A stretch of 64,000 nt of DNA from Argyresthia goedartella (taxonomy: Eukaryota > Arthropoda > Insecta > Lepidoptera > Argyresthiidae), in the NCBI GenBank assembly GCA_949825045.1, contig OX463836.1, forward strand, positions 15,104,329 through 15,168,328. The letters are read 5' to 3'. Under the pieces are notes generated by a model, which made no database searches, had not been told where the DNA came from, and was given only the letters and a program-made list of their open reading frames with translations. Made by a program: the position numbers and the translations under genes. Positions 1-10,919 of this stretch are shown piece after piece; the stretch's first letter is position 1, and each line of letters starts with the position of its first letter.

Positions 1-2
1 GT

Positions 3-1634
3 CTGCCGCGCGCCACAGCGCGCACCGCCCAGGTGCTTACCGCGGAAGAGGAGCGAAGACCTGCAGATCGCAGGACCTGTCTTTGCTGCGGTGGCAACGA
101 GCACCCAATCAACAGATGCCGCAAGCTGTTGAGCATGACCACCGATGCCCGCTGGGAGTGGGCCAGGTAAGAACGCCTGTGCTTCAAGTGCATGGAGTCC
201 AGGCACCGCCGCAACGTATGCAGAGCCAAGGGATGTAACACGAACGGCTGCCGCCGTCCACACCACCCGCTGCTGCACGAGGGTTGCAGCCGCCAGGCCC
301 AGGAGACGCCGACCGTGAGCACCGAGCCCGCCAACGATCAGGGAGCTGAAGCGGTAATGTCAATTGCGAACACTAACGACCATGCTGTGCTCTTAAAGGT
401 TTGCAGAGTTGAAGTCACTGGGCCTGCGGGGAAGACGTTAACCTATGCGTTGCTGGACGAGGGATCGAGCGTCACCCTGATCAGCAAGGACCTCGCTGAC
501 GCTGTCGGTGCCACGGGAGACCTCGCGCCACTGAACCTGCGCGGGGTGAACGCAGTGCAGCCACACACGGACAGTCGACGAGTCACTGTCCAAATCAGAG
601 GGCATCAGGAGCGCGCACACCACGAGATAGCGGCCCGAACCGTCCGCAACCTCGACCTGCGGCAACAGAGCGTGTCACGGGATGTGCTGCGCTACCGCCA
701 CCTGCGACATCTGGCAGACCACGGCTTCGAGAACGCGAAGCCCCAGATATTGATCGGTGCCGACCACTGGCACCTGATCGTATCACACCAGATGCGGACC
801 GGCAAACGGAACGAGCCCGCCGCCTCCAAGACCGACCTAGGGTGGGTCGTCTACGGGACAGTGCCACGACTGCTGCGCCGCACTGACGAGGACGCCGTGC
901 TGCACGTCCACGCGGCAGAACGCCGCTACGAGGACGACGAGAGCCTTCACGAGCTGGTGAAGCAACACTTCGAGGTGGACGCGCTGGGTGTGTCTCACCG
1001 TGTGAAGACATCGCCGGAACATCAGCGCGCCATTGATATCTTCAAAAAGACGGCCCGTCGAGTCGACGGCCACTTCGAGGTTGGGCTGCCATGGCGCACG
1101 GACGACATCGTGCTGCCGTCGAACTACGCCGACGCTTTGAGGCGTCTACATGGGATCGAGAGGAAGATCGACCGCGACCCCCAATTTAAGGTCGAGTACA
1201 CGCAGCAGATCCAGAACCTTTTGGACAAGGGGTACGCGAAGAGATGCGACGGGAGCGAGCAGCGAAGCCCCATACAATGGTTCCTGCCACACTTCGCGGT
1301 GAAGAACCCCAACAAGCCGGGCAAGGTACGCCTGGTCTTCGACGCTGCGCACCGCTCACACAACACCAGCTTGAACGATAAGCTGCTGATGGGCCCGGAC
1401 TTGCTGCAATCGCTGCCGGGCATCCTCTTCCGCTTCAGAGAGAGGCCGATCGCCGTGACTGCCGACATCGCGGAGATGTTCCTGCGCATCAAGGTCCGGA
1501 GCCAGGACCAACCCGCGCAGCAGTTCCTCTGGAGAGGCGGCGACAGAACCCGTCCGCCTGACCACTACAAGATGACGTCGATGATTTTCGGCGCGAGCAG
1601 CTCACCATTCCTGGCACACAGTGTGCGCGATTAG
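3..1634 (+). pseudogene. BEL A gag end, protease and RT N-terminal part
   Basis: In the frame starting at position 3 there is a CCHC-like knuckle (CLCCGGNEHPINRC), a stop TAA at 168-170, then a second Cys/His cluster typical of BEL Gag (CFKC ... CRAKGC). The protease follows near 400-560 with the motif ALLDEGSSVTLI; the catalytic Asp is present, with DEG in place of the usual DSG or DTG. The RT palm begins around 1200-1630 (PGKVRLVFDAAH; FGASSSPF). A TAG at 1632-1634 stops the frame, but the same frame continues in register beyond it, so this is a point nonsense change rather than a gene end. The polyprotein would package and process element RNA in cytoplasmic particles. As it stands it cannot make a full product. 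Confidence 0.88.
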
Positions 1635-3052
1635 AACGCGATCGACCACGCCAGCACGCACCCCAGGGCACTTCCACTGATCACCCGCAGTCATTACATG
1701 GATGATTTGGTCCACAGCTTTGACACAGCGGAGGAGGCCCAGAGAGCAGTCGACGAAGTCATCGCGGTACACGCCGGGGCCAGCTTCACCCTCAGAAGCT
1801 GGAACTCCAACTGCCCGCGCCTGCTGGACACCATCCCTGAGGAGCTACGAGCCCGGCGCCCTACAACCCTGGGCTCCAACGAGGTCAAGAACGAGAAGAC
1901 CCTGGGGATGCTGTGGGACGCAACGAGCGACGCGCTGGGGTTCAACACCACCCCGGCCCGCGTCCCTGACCCAGTCCGGATGCAGCAGCGGGCACCGACC
2001 AAGCGAGAGGCACTGGCAACGGTCATGTCAATCTTTGACCCGCTGGGCCTACTCAGCAGCTACACCATCACGGCGAAGATCCTGCTGCAAGACCTGTGGC
2101 GCATCAGCATGGGCTGGGACGAGACCCTGCCATCGGCATACGCCGAACGCTTCGACCGCTGGCTGGGGGTACTGAACGACATGGCCCAGCTGCGACTCCC
2201 ACGCCGCTACAACGAAGAGGACACTGCAGAGGCAGAGCGACAGCTTCATGTCTTCGTGGACGCCAGCGAGCAAGCATACGCCACAGCGGCGTACTGGCGC
2301 CTTGAGCACGCCGACGGCCGCATCACGATCGCTTTGGCCGCCGCCAAAGCAAAGGTGGCCCCACTGCGGCCCCAGACGATCCCGCACCTTGAACTCCAGG
2401 CTGCAGTGATTGGCGTACGACTCGCAGACATGATCAAGCGAGAACACCACTGGCAGCCACAACGAGTCGTCTATTGGAGCGACTCCAGCACCGTGATCCA
2501 GTGGATTCGTACCGACGCGCGGCGCTACACCCCATACGTAGCGCACCGGCTCGGCGAGATAGCTGAGGCGACCGAGCCCAGCCAATGGAGATGGGTGCCA
2601 ACCGAGCACAACGTGGCAGACGACGCGACGCGCCCGGAGAACATGCCACAAGGACCACACGACCGGTGGTTCATCGGCCCGGCCTTCCTCTACGAGCCTG
2701 AGGACGCCTGGCCCCGAGCATCGAACCACGAGCCAGAGGATGTCAAGGCAACGCACCACGCATCCAACACGGGGGGAGCGGATGGCCTGCCGGATATCAG
2801 CCGCTTCTCATCATATGAGCGGTTAATTCGGGCCAATGCTACTATATTGGCTTTCATCGACAGATGCAAGAAGAAGACTGAGCGCCTGGAGCTGCGCCAC
2901 CTCGAACGAGCAGAGCAGCTATGGGTGGCCAAGGCGCAGCGGGACAGCTTCGGGGAGGAGATCGCACGGCTACAAGCGGGCCGACCACTGCCAGCCTCCA
3001 GCCGTCTTCACAAGCTGGACCCGATGATGCAGGATGACCCGATGATGCACGC
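1635..3052 (+). pseudogene. BEL A reverse transcriptase and RNase H
   Basis: This continues the same frame after the TAG at 1632-1634. The RT catalytic box SHYMDDLVHSF lies at about 1690-1720, followed by the connection region (SIFDPLGLLS, about 2030) and RNase H (LHVFVDASEQAYATAAYW, about 2247; YWSDSSTVIQWI, about 2470). The end of the BEL pol connection is near 2640. Near 3015-3050 the repeat CCGATGATGCA occurs twice about 18 nt apart, and frame is lost there: the original frame stops at 3129-3131, while the integrase continues in another frame from 3053. The tandem duplication is the likely site of the frameshift. Confidence 0.88.
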
Positions 3053-4298
3053 GTGTGCGGGCGAATCAATGCCGCACGCGTACCGACAGAAGCCAAGCAG
3101 CCACTCATCATGGATGGACACCACCCGCTGACTCGGCTGATCGTGCTGAGGGAGCACGCCGCCGCCGGACACGCCGGCAACGAACGCGTGCTGAACGACC
3201 TGCAGCAACGCTACTGGATACTGCGCGCACGTCCCACTGTGCGTGCGGTGTCCCGATCCTGCGCACTCTGCCGAGTGCGCCGATCGACGCCCCGAGTCCC
3301 GCCGCTGGGGAACCTGCCACCGGCCCGCCTGGACTCCAACCGCCGGCCTTTCACCAACTGCGGGGTCGACTACTTCGGCCCGATGCTGGTAGCAGTCGGG
3401 CGCCGGCGAGAGAAGAGATGGGGCGCGCTCTTCACGTGCCTGACGACGCGAGCTGTCCACATCGAGCTGGTGGGCAGCCTCGACGTTGACGCAGCAATCA
3501 TGGCCCTGAGGAGGATGGCTGCGCGCCGCGGATGGCCGCGCCAGATCTGGAGCGACAACGGGACCAACTTCCGAGGTTCTGACAACGAGCTACGAGCCGC
3601 CTACAAGGAGTGGGCACCAGCACTGCGAGACTACGCGCACCTGCAGCGCATGGACTGGCGCTTCATCCCACCCGGGGCGCCGAACATGGGAGGCGCCTGG
3701 GAGCGACTGGTGCGGTCCATCAAAACCGCCCTCAAAGCCACCCTGAACGAGCAGGTGCCTAAGGAGGAGGTGCTGCTGACTTTGCTGCTGGAGGCTGAGT
3801 ACGCCGTGAACGCGCGCCCATTGACCCACGTGTCGGTGGACCCGGCGGACCCAGAGGCGCTGACGCCTAATCATTTCCTGATCGGGACATCGAGCGGCCT
3901 GCCCCAGACCGGCCCCTGCGACCCAGCTGATCGGCGCAAGTGGAGAGCAGCCCAAGGACTGGCTGACCAATTCTGGAGAAGATGAACCAGGGAATATCTT
4001 CCCACCCTGGTGCCACGCAGAAGCGCAGCGGATTTCCAACGACCACTGCGAGTGGGCGATCTCGTCGTCGTGGTGGACTCCGGGTTGCCATGCAACACAT
4101 GGCCGCGCGGCATCGTCGAGCGCATACACGTCGGCACGGACAACGACGTGCGCAGCGCCGACATACGAACAAAAGGCGGAGTCTTCACGCGACCTACCAG
4201 GAAACTCGCCGTCCTACGCGTGGAAGAGGAGGCTACGACGAGTCTGCGCCGGGGGGAGGATGTTACGGACAGCGAGCCTCGGCCAGCGCAACCGGCCG
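3053..4298 (+). pseudogene. BEL A integrase and DUF5641 C-terminal domain
   Basis: The integrase begins with VCGRINAA (GTG codon at 3053) and the zinc-binding segment HAAAGHAGNERVL ... CALCRVRR. The catalytic core has the first Asp in NCGVDYFGP (about 3360), the second in IWSDNGTNF (about 3550) and the Glu in GGAWERLVRSIK (about 3690). All three DDE residues are therefore retained. A TGA at 3983-3985 follows FWRR; the frame resumes directly with TREYLPTL, so it is a single nonsense change. The C-terminal DUF5641 region (RVGDLVVV, about 4050) ends in RRGEDV at the polypurine tract, as usual for BEL elements. Confidence 0.88.
4251..4298 (+). repeat. BEL A polypurine tract and start of 3' LTR
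   Basis: GGGGGGAGGA (4251-4260) abuts TGTTACGGAC at 4261. This matches the arrangement in which plus-strand priming at a purine tract defines the LTR 5' end. Only about 38 nt of LTR remain before Jockey sequence begins at about 4299. Confidence 0.65.
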
Positions 4299-5141
4299 AC
4301 AATCGCCTCTTTCCTGAAGAATCGCCGCTTCCGAGTGATGGTGGAAGACGCCGTCTCCGAGGAACATCCCGTCGCAGCCGGCGTCCCCCAGGGCTCCTGC
4401 CTGTCTCCCGCCTGCTATGCCCGAAACACGGACGACATCCCCGTCGGGCCGGGTGCCCAGCTGGCACTCTTCGCAGACGACGCAGCCTACTACGCGTCAT
4501 CGTTCCAGGCTCCGCACGCTGCCATCAAACTGCAGCGCACCCTGGACATCTTGCCCGACTGGCTCGCCAAGTGGCGTCTGTCCGTCAATGTTGGGAAAAC
4601 GCAGGCGCTCATCACAGGCCAGAGTCTCCTTCCACCATCGCTCCAGCTCCAGGGACAGCATATCGAGTGGTCTTCGCAGGTGAAGTACCTGGGAGTGACT
4701 ATTGATCGCCGGCTCACCATGACGCAGCACGTTGACAACGTCGTCAGCCAGGTCAAGGTGGCACGCGCCAAGCTGCGTCCAATTTTCGACTCCAGCCTCC
4801 CTCTGAGGGCGAAGCTCGGGATCTACAAGACCTACGTGAGATCCCGCCTCACCTACGCGGCTCCGGCATGGTACGCCCTGTGCTCGGAGACGAACAAACG
4901 GAGACTCCGAGCCCAAGAGAACCTCTCTCTGCGTACCATCGTCGGCGCCCCCCGCTACGTGAGGAACGCGACAATCCAGAGGGACCTAAGATGGGAAACC
5001 GTGGACCAGTTTGTCCAGAGGCTGGCGAAGGGCATGTTCGCGCGTGCGGATGCTTCACATCTTCCGCATATCGCCGAACTGGCGCCGCACCACGCGCGCC
5101 CGCCCGACCGCCGCCGCCTGCCACGCGACCTGATTGCCTAG
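4299..5141 (+). pseudogene. Jockey copy B ORF2 fragment (RT palm to C-terminus)
   Basis: About 280 codons of ORF2 are open without internal stops and nearly identical to the intact 882-residue ORF2 of copy A. The endonuclease and RT fingers are missing. An ATG at 4260 lies in BEL sequence (its TG starts the BEL LTR), so the apparent start is fortuitous. No functional RT is expected. Confidence 0.88.
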
Positions 5142-5310
5142 CCGGCGATCATCCACTGCATACCAGCGCCACATCAAGACCACCGCCCGCAGGGAGCATC
5201 CGATGACCTGTGCACAGGAGTGGACAGAGGCGATTCTTCGGGAAGAGGTCCGTCGACCTGACCCCGACTCCCCACGCCCCAGAAAGGGTGCGTGAGAAGA
5301 TTATGAAGAA
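4299..5310 (+). mobile_element. Jockey-clade LINE, copy B, 5'-truncated
   Basis: From about 4299 the DNA matches copies A (16204-21444) and C (57603-62751), starting within the RT at IASFLKNRRF. It retains the RT catalytic boxes AAGVPQGSCLSPAC and LALFADDAAYYAS, reads to LPRDLIA and a stop at 5139-5141, then a 3' UTR ending near GTGCGTGAGAAGATTATGAAGAA. The missing front two thirds are typical of incomplete target-primed reverse transcription. It sits inside the BEL A LTR. There is no obvious target duplication. Confidence 0.88.
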
Positions 5311-5571
5311 GGTGTCGAATTGTAGTGTTATTGCGACCACTGTCCAATAAAGACCTATCAAGGAGTGTAAACTTTCGTTTCACTTATACCACTACCAACA
5401 AGTGCTTTATTGTTTTATTTGTTTATTGTGTCTTTTTGTCGGCGAAAACCTATAATTGGCTTTTTTGTTTTTATATAAGATACCTATTGTTAATTTAAAG
5501 ATAGCTGTTGGTTTTCCAATGTTAATATAATAAAATAAAATAAAATAAACTTCCTCACTTACGTCAACGAC
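5311..5571. other. possible BEL A LTR remainder, then AT-rich DNA with (AAAAT)n
   Basis: The stretch 5311-5400 contains an AATAAA signal near 5346 and ends in CCAACA, which would suit the R-U5 end of the LTR that starts at 4261. That link is inferred from position only. After it comes AT-rich DNA with a short AAAAT-type microsatellite at about 5527-5550. No gene is seen. Confidence 0.4.
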
Positions 5572-6093
5572 ATGATCTACCAGATTAATTACTGCACCAC
5601 CAATCAGTTTGCAGATGATACATGCCTATTTATAGCCGACAAAGACGCGACTGTCGCTAAAAACAAACTACAAGCAGAATTTAACAGCTTGTCGAAATGG
5701 TGTCATGATGCGGGACTAGTCCTCAACGCCCACAAGACCAAACTACTTCACATCAAATCACCCTACTGCAAGGACAAGACTCAGGTTGGTATTGTTGCTC
5801 ATTCCCACGCCTGCATGCACAGTGGGTGTGACGACGGAAATTGCGACTGCGGTCCAATAGAAATCGTGGACACTCATGTATATCTGGGTCTGGTGATTGA
5901 CAACAGGCTCAACTGGCGTCCACATGTTGAACATGTTTGTGGTAAGCTGAGGTCACTCCTAGCAACTTTCTGGATAGTAAGGAACCGTATACCATACCCC
6001 ATCCGAGTCTTGGTGTACAAAGCACTAGGCGATTCCATAATTACGTACGGCTTGTCCAGTTACGGCCGTACATATAATACTGTGATGTCTTGA
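5572..6093 (+). pseudogene. LINE reverse transcriptase fragment
   Basis: The fragment carries the RT catalytic box NQFADDTCLF near its start, followed by LVLNAHKTKLLHI, VYLGLVIDNRLNW and ITYGLSSYG, the usual sequence of thumb and C-terminal motifs in non-LTR retrotransposons. The first half of RT and the endonuclease are missing, so this is a 5'-truncated insertion. It ends with a stop at 6091-6093 and a short 3' region to about 6160. It is unrelated at sequence level to the Jockey copies in this window. Confidence 0.8.
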
Positions 6094-6586
6094 GCACAAC
6101 CTATCACGGCCTATACTTGAATTTCGTAAATATAAAGACTTGACTTGTGTTGACTTGTGTTTTTATTGATTTATTATGTTTACACTTTGTATAAAAGGGA
6201 TCAAACGTGTTCGATAGCCATTAAGCTAATCCTAACTTTAAAAATTAGATCAGCCGCTGGCCGAAGCCTAAGGTGAAGTGTGTCACATTGACTTTTCACA
6301 TCCAAGCCTCTTTCTTTTTAAATTACATATCACGTAACAGTGTCAAAGTGAACACCCACTCTAAAGAGGCCCGTATACAATATTATCGCATAGACAAATA
6401 TCGAACCTTACAATCATTCCCCCCTCCTTTCAAAAAATAAATTTTCCAACGGATTTTTTTTTCCAAAGTGGCAACCCTAACTCAAAGTCTAAAATCAAAA
6501 ATGACAACCCTATCTCAAAGTCTAAAATCTAAAAAACATTAAATGTTAACATTAAAGTTAGTTTGCTATGCTTGAAATCTAAAAAA
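6094..6586. other. noncoding, AT-rich, no gene recognised
   Basis: The first 65 bases are probably the 3' tail of the preceding LINE (repeated ACTTG units near 6138-6160). The rest has short direct repeats such as CTATCTCAAAGTCTAAAATC-like units near 6475-6530. I see no coding potential. Confidence 0.5.
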
Positions 6587-6995
6587 TTAAAAACCGGTCA
6601 AGTGCGAGTCTAAATCGCGCACGAAGGGTTCCGTACCACCGTTCAATGGAAGCGATGGTGTGGAGTGAATAGTTTGGATTTTACACAGCAAAATATTGTA
6701 TACAAAGTTATTGGTGCGGTTACTTTCACACTCCATGTACGTAACCAGGTGCATCCATAAGTTTGTATGTGGTATTGAAAGAATTGTTGTATGGGAGCCC
6801 CCTTAAATATTTATTTTATCCTGTTTTTTAGTATTGTTTGTTATAGCGGCAACATAAATACAACATCTGTGAAAATTTCAACTGTCTAACTATCACGGTT
6901 CGTGAGATACAGCCTGGTGACAGACGGACGGACGGACAGCGGAGTCTAAGTAATAGGGTCCCGTTTGGAACCCTTCGGGTACGGAACCCTAAAAA
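6587..6995 (+). repeat. interspersed repeat of lepidopteran type, itself interrupted
   Basis: The segment starts AAAAACCGGTCAAGTGCGAG, has AGGGTTCCGTACC near 6627 and ends GGTACGGAACCCTAAAAA near 6978-6995, so its two ends carry inverted copies of a 13-bp motif. It includes the GACGGACGGACGGACAG tract near 6922. I recognise this layout from many lepidopteran genomic sequences. The middle (about 6645-6790) looks like foreign sequence, because a similar piece recurs near 34245-34330. Confidence 0.6.
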
Positions 6996-8263
6996 CAGTA
7001 AATATGCCGCAAGCATAATTTTAAATAACATCGAGTACCCTAATATGAAATTCTGATCACGCATAAGACCAGTACCAAAACAAAACATTGACATGAATAA
7101 GAATAAATTGACAAGAAATAGAATAAACTGACCGAAGGTCATATGTTAAGTTACACACCTAACTACACTTAGGGTGTAGATCCTACTTAATATAAACCTA
7201 ACTAAACTTAAGGTGTAGGCTATGCACCTTAAAAAACTTAAATTATAACACCCTATGATCCCATCATACAATTATTCGCGGCTTAACACTAACCTACCTA
7301 ACGCTAGAAAACTCCTTATTACAATACAAAGGCAAACAGCTGAATCTAGCTAAGATTTAGCTTCTCGAATGGTTATCATTCGACAAACTTTCTGACAAAA
7401 AAAACTAGCGAAAAACTTATCAAACAACTATAATCCTTAAATTAATTCCTAAAACTAACACAACTCCATCTTTGCTTAAAAATTCATTTTAAAAATTCAT
7501 TTTTTCCACCGAATGGAAATATTTCAAAATTTAACGCAGGCAAAGATCAAAGAAAAAAAAATATCATTTTCAAATATAGGAAACGTCAACAATATTAACA
7601 GGATTAATCTATAGAACCGTATTACTAAGCCACAGCTTAAGAATGAGTTCATTAAATCAACTAGCTTTAAAACCGATACAACTTACAAACATCTCAACTA
7701 ATCCATTGGAATTCAGTAAACTATCTTTTACTATTAACAGTTTAAGATAATCGCCGTGAGTTGCAACCAATTACCCAAGTTAAGACACTACAAAGAATCT
7801 CGAATGTGTATCGAATAACCGAGTTATCCCACATCAGAAATTACTTTCATTGAGAAACCTTCGTTAACAACTTTATGAACAACCCTTACTCTCCCCTTAC
7901 CAAATCATCCCAACTCTATACTTTAAGAACGCAGGAACCAAAACAGAACCCTATGACGAATAGCTATTGCCTCGTCATACTGCTCTCAAAGATAAAACCA
8001 GGCGATCGGTTCAAATAATTATTCGAACTGTCGTTTATAAAAGTTTCTCATATAAAGGTAATCTACCACGGAAATCTAGTATGTTACAGATATTTCTTGG
8101 GTCTTTGGTGAATGGTCCTCATCAAACATCATAGTTCAGCAACAACATGAAAAGAAACACCGGTCAATAAACAATTCATAACAATACCGCATACATAAAC
8201 CACAATCGGGATAAAATTATATTATATTCCTAATGTATAATTATTTAATATCAGACGAACTCC
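6996..8263. other. AT-rich noncoding region, possibly 3' part of the neighbouring Gypsy relic
   Basis: No open frame of interest is present. An inverted repeat TTAAGGTG ... CACCTTAA lies near 7208-7232. Since the Gypsy relic to the right is on the minus strand, its 3' UTR and LTR would lie here, but no LTR pair can be identified. Confidence 0.4.
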
Positions 8264-10005
8264 TCAACGCAGCACAAAGCGTTTTAAACGATTTGTGTTA
8301 GCAATTACGCCCCGTGACCGTGAGTTCAGACGACGAATCAGCACATTAGACCTCCCAACGATCTCAATGACCTTATATGGTCCCTGATACAGACGTGCCA
8401 ACTTCATACATCTTCCCGTTATCCTAATGATCGATCCACAACTGAGCACCATTGCCTTTGATTACTACCTAAATATTTTGTTAATATCGAAGTTAACGTT
8501 CTATTCATTCGTTCTACCAAACCGTTACTCTGTTTAGTGTTTCCCATATATTAAATGACGCGCTCGAGTAACTCGCAAAATAGCCGAGTGGCCTCCCGGG
8601 CTATTGAGAGAATTTATTTCACCCACAGGTTAGTCTTAATATTTTACAAATATTACCAAATAAATTGTAAATAAACTTTGCTCATAAACACATATTATAG
8701 TGATTATTAATCATTTTTCTATAATTTGCATTATTCAATGCATATTTACCATTCCTAAATTAACAGTTTTAAATACAGAGTATTCCTAAATCAGCCAACT
8801 TAGCCTTTTATCTTTATTGGCGTCCTACGCTTTTAACTAATTTCCCTTCTTGACACGGCACGCACGAAGCTATATAACGCTCTATCTCCTTATCGGCTTT
8901 CGGCATGAAATATTTCGACCGAAACCTCTTCAACGTCTTTGCGAGACCCAAATGACCTCCTGTCCACGCCTCATCATGTAATTCGTTCATTACATTTTGA
9001 AACAAAGACCTAGGCAATACTAATACCTCCCTAATTTCTCCATCTCTACGTACGCTTTTATATAATAAATTATTATTCAAACAAAAACCGCTACGCCACG
9101 TACGCTCAACCGCGTTAACCATCTACTACAAAATGAATCGTTCTCTTGATCCGCCTGTAACGACTCTACATTAATACTAAAAACTTCCAAACCATCATCA
9201 TCAGGTTCAGAACGAGAAGAAGACTGAGGTCCTTCTGTTTCCCGTTTCCCTTCTTCCATTAGCGGATTCCTACTCAAAAAATCTGACACTACATTGCTTT
9301 TCCCCGAGCAATGAACTATCTCGAAATCCCATTCTTGTATCGCTAACGCCCATCGCGCTAACCTACCAGACATATTTTTTTTCGACTGTAACCAACGCGC
9401 TATGGTCTGTAAGAACCTGAAAATACGATCCCCAAAGATAATGCCTATAGTGCCTTAACGCCCATACTAACCCCAGACACTCTTTCTCCGTCGTACTATA
9501 TTTTTTCTCCGCATCCGTTAACTTCCTAGACGCATAGGCAACCGGACTCATTTTTTCAACGCCCTGCATCAATACTGCACCTAACGCCTCGTTAGACGCA
9601 TCCACATAAACTCTCGTAGTAACCTACTTATCCCCCGAATAATAGGAAAGTATTGGCGCACTACACATAACCTTCTTAATATAATCGAACGAATTCTGCA
9701 ATTCTTCATTCCATTGAAACTTTACCCCCTTTTTCAATAATTTTGTGAGAGGTAACGATATTCTCGCAAAATTCGATACAAATTTTCTATAATAAGAAAA
9801 TAAACCTAATAATTGTTTCACATCCTTCGTAGATGTGGGAGTTGGAATCTAGCATCTCAATCTCGCAAAAACCGAATTTACATTTGGATGGCTTGAAGGT
9901 CAAGTTCGCTTCTCTAAACCGCCCAAAAACTTTCTGCAACGTATCGGTAAACTCCTCGAACTTTCTACCATACACAATTACATTGTCTACGTAAACCATA
10001 ACCAA
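8264..10005 (-). pseudogene. Ty3/Gypsy pol relic (RT end, RNase H, partial integrase)
   Basis: Reading right to left in broken frames: RT catalytic box as YVDNVIVYG (10005-9787; YVDD is expected, so a catalytic Asp has become Asn), GLFSYYRKFVSNFARI (9821-9624), RNase H DASNEALGAVLMQ ... TEKECLGLVWALRHYRHYL (9605-9363), VHCSGKSNVVSDFLSRNP (9373-9077), the integrase zinc finger GGHLGLAKTLKRF ... CVPCQEGK (9122-8814), and the integrase C-terminus YQGPYKVIEIVGRSNV (8452-8264). The integrase core between 8814 and 8452 is gone. It is unrelated to the Gypsy element at 15901-31996. Confidence 0.85.
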
Positions 10006-10919
10006 CCATAACCAATAGAAGTCTTATAAACTATTCATATTCATATTCTTTATTGCACAGATTATATAAAGTTACGTAAAATAAATAAATAAAAAATAAA
10101 AATATAAATAAAAATGATTTTTTCTTAAAAAATACAGATAAACTAAATGAATAAAAAATACTGAGCAGGTTAAGTGAAGGCTAAAAAGGGTAAGTGAAGC
10201 ACGGACCCGATTAAAATAACAATTAAGCTGCCTCTTCGGCGCCCGGCACTGCCAAGCGTCAAATCAGGCGCGCTGGTCCGACTAAAGCCAAGAAATAAAC
10301 ATCTTTTCCGTACTCGCTATCACAATTTGGACGGGTAATACTCATTTTCCCAACAAGGTAGTTTATTTTATTCATTTATTTTTGTTCACCTTCAATAATG
10401 TTTATATTTATTTTTCGGTTTCTGTTTCATGCTTGTCTGAAGTCAACATTCAATCAATATCATGTTTGTCATTGTGTCATGCTTCTACTCCAACACTGCC
10501 CCAACGTTCATCCAACGTTGAGCTGTTGTTGCTGTATTGTCGGACGGAACGCAGGGCGTGTTCCTTAAAAATTAATGTATTAAAATAATGTTAGTGTTCC
10601 ATATTACCTATAATGCTCTGTGTATTAGTGATTGTTCCACAATGTGTCCCGTTTCCATTTGTATTAGTGATTGTTCCACAATGTGTCCCGTTTTCGTGAA
10701 ATTAGTCCATTTATGTGTATTATTCTTCCTCAATGTTTAAGATGAAATATTTTTCTGATTTTTCCCCGGTAAGCCCAGTGTATGTACGACTGGGTTCAGG
10801 CTATTTATTTATTTTAAGTATTTGATTTTTTTTTTAGGGTAATATCGATTTATTATTGGGTTTATTTATTATATATATATATATTTGTATTCATTGTATT
10901 AGTATATTTATTTTAGACT
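10006..10919. other. noncoding: LINE 3' end fragment and presumed 5' UTR of the next LINE
   Basis: The string CATATTCTTTATTGCAC near 10041-10058 is the reverse complement of a LINE-type 3' end (compare GTGCAATAAAGAATA near 14170). Farther right, two direct copies of a roughly 33-bp unit (GTATTAGTGATTGTTCCACA...) lie at about 10620-10692. A short TA microsatellite is near 10870-10882. The 580 bases before 10920 probably belong to the following LINE, but no ORF1 is seen there. Confidence 0.45.

Larger units (their letters stand above)
1..4298 (+). mobile_element. BEL/Pao LTR retrotransposon A, partial, 3' LTR interrupted
   Basis: The domain order on the plus strand is zinc knuckles, aspartic protease, reverse transcriptase, RNase H, integrase and DUF5641, which is the BEL/Pao order. 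The 5' LTR and most of gag lie outside the window. A purine run GGGGGGAGGA at 4251-4260 is followed by TGTTACGG at 4261, the expected polypurine tract and LTR start. The LTR is cut at 4298 by a truncated Jockey, and 5311-5400 may hold its remainder. The reading frame is broken by three stops and one frameshift. It is markedly GC-richer than the surrounding AT-rich DNA. Confidence 0.9.

Noticed and set aside
595..1011. Minus-strand ORF of 138 codons across the BEL A protease
   Set aside because: It lies opposite the GC-rich BEL coding frame, is Arg/Ser-rich and shows no domain; it is an antisense shadow.
4010..4705. 231-codon ORF spanning the BEL end and Jockey B
   Set aside because: It joins two different elements in a frame that is correct only for the BEL part; it is a chance fusion.
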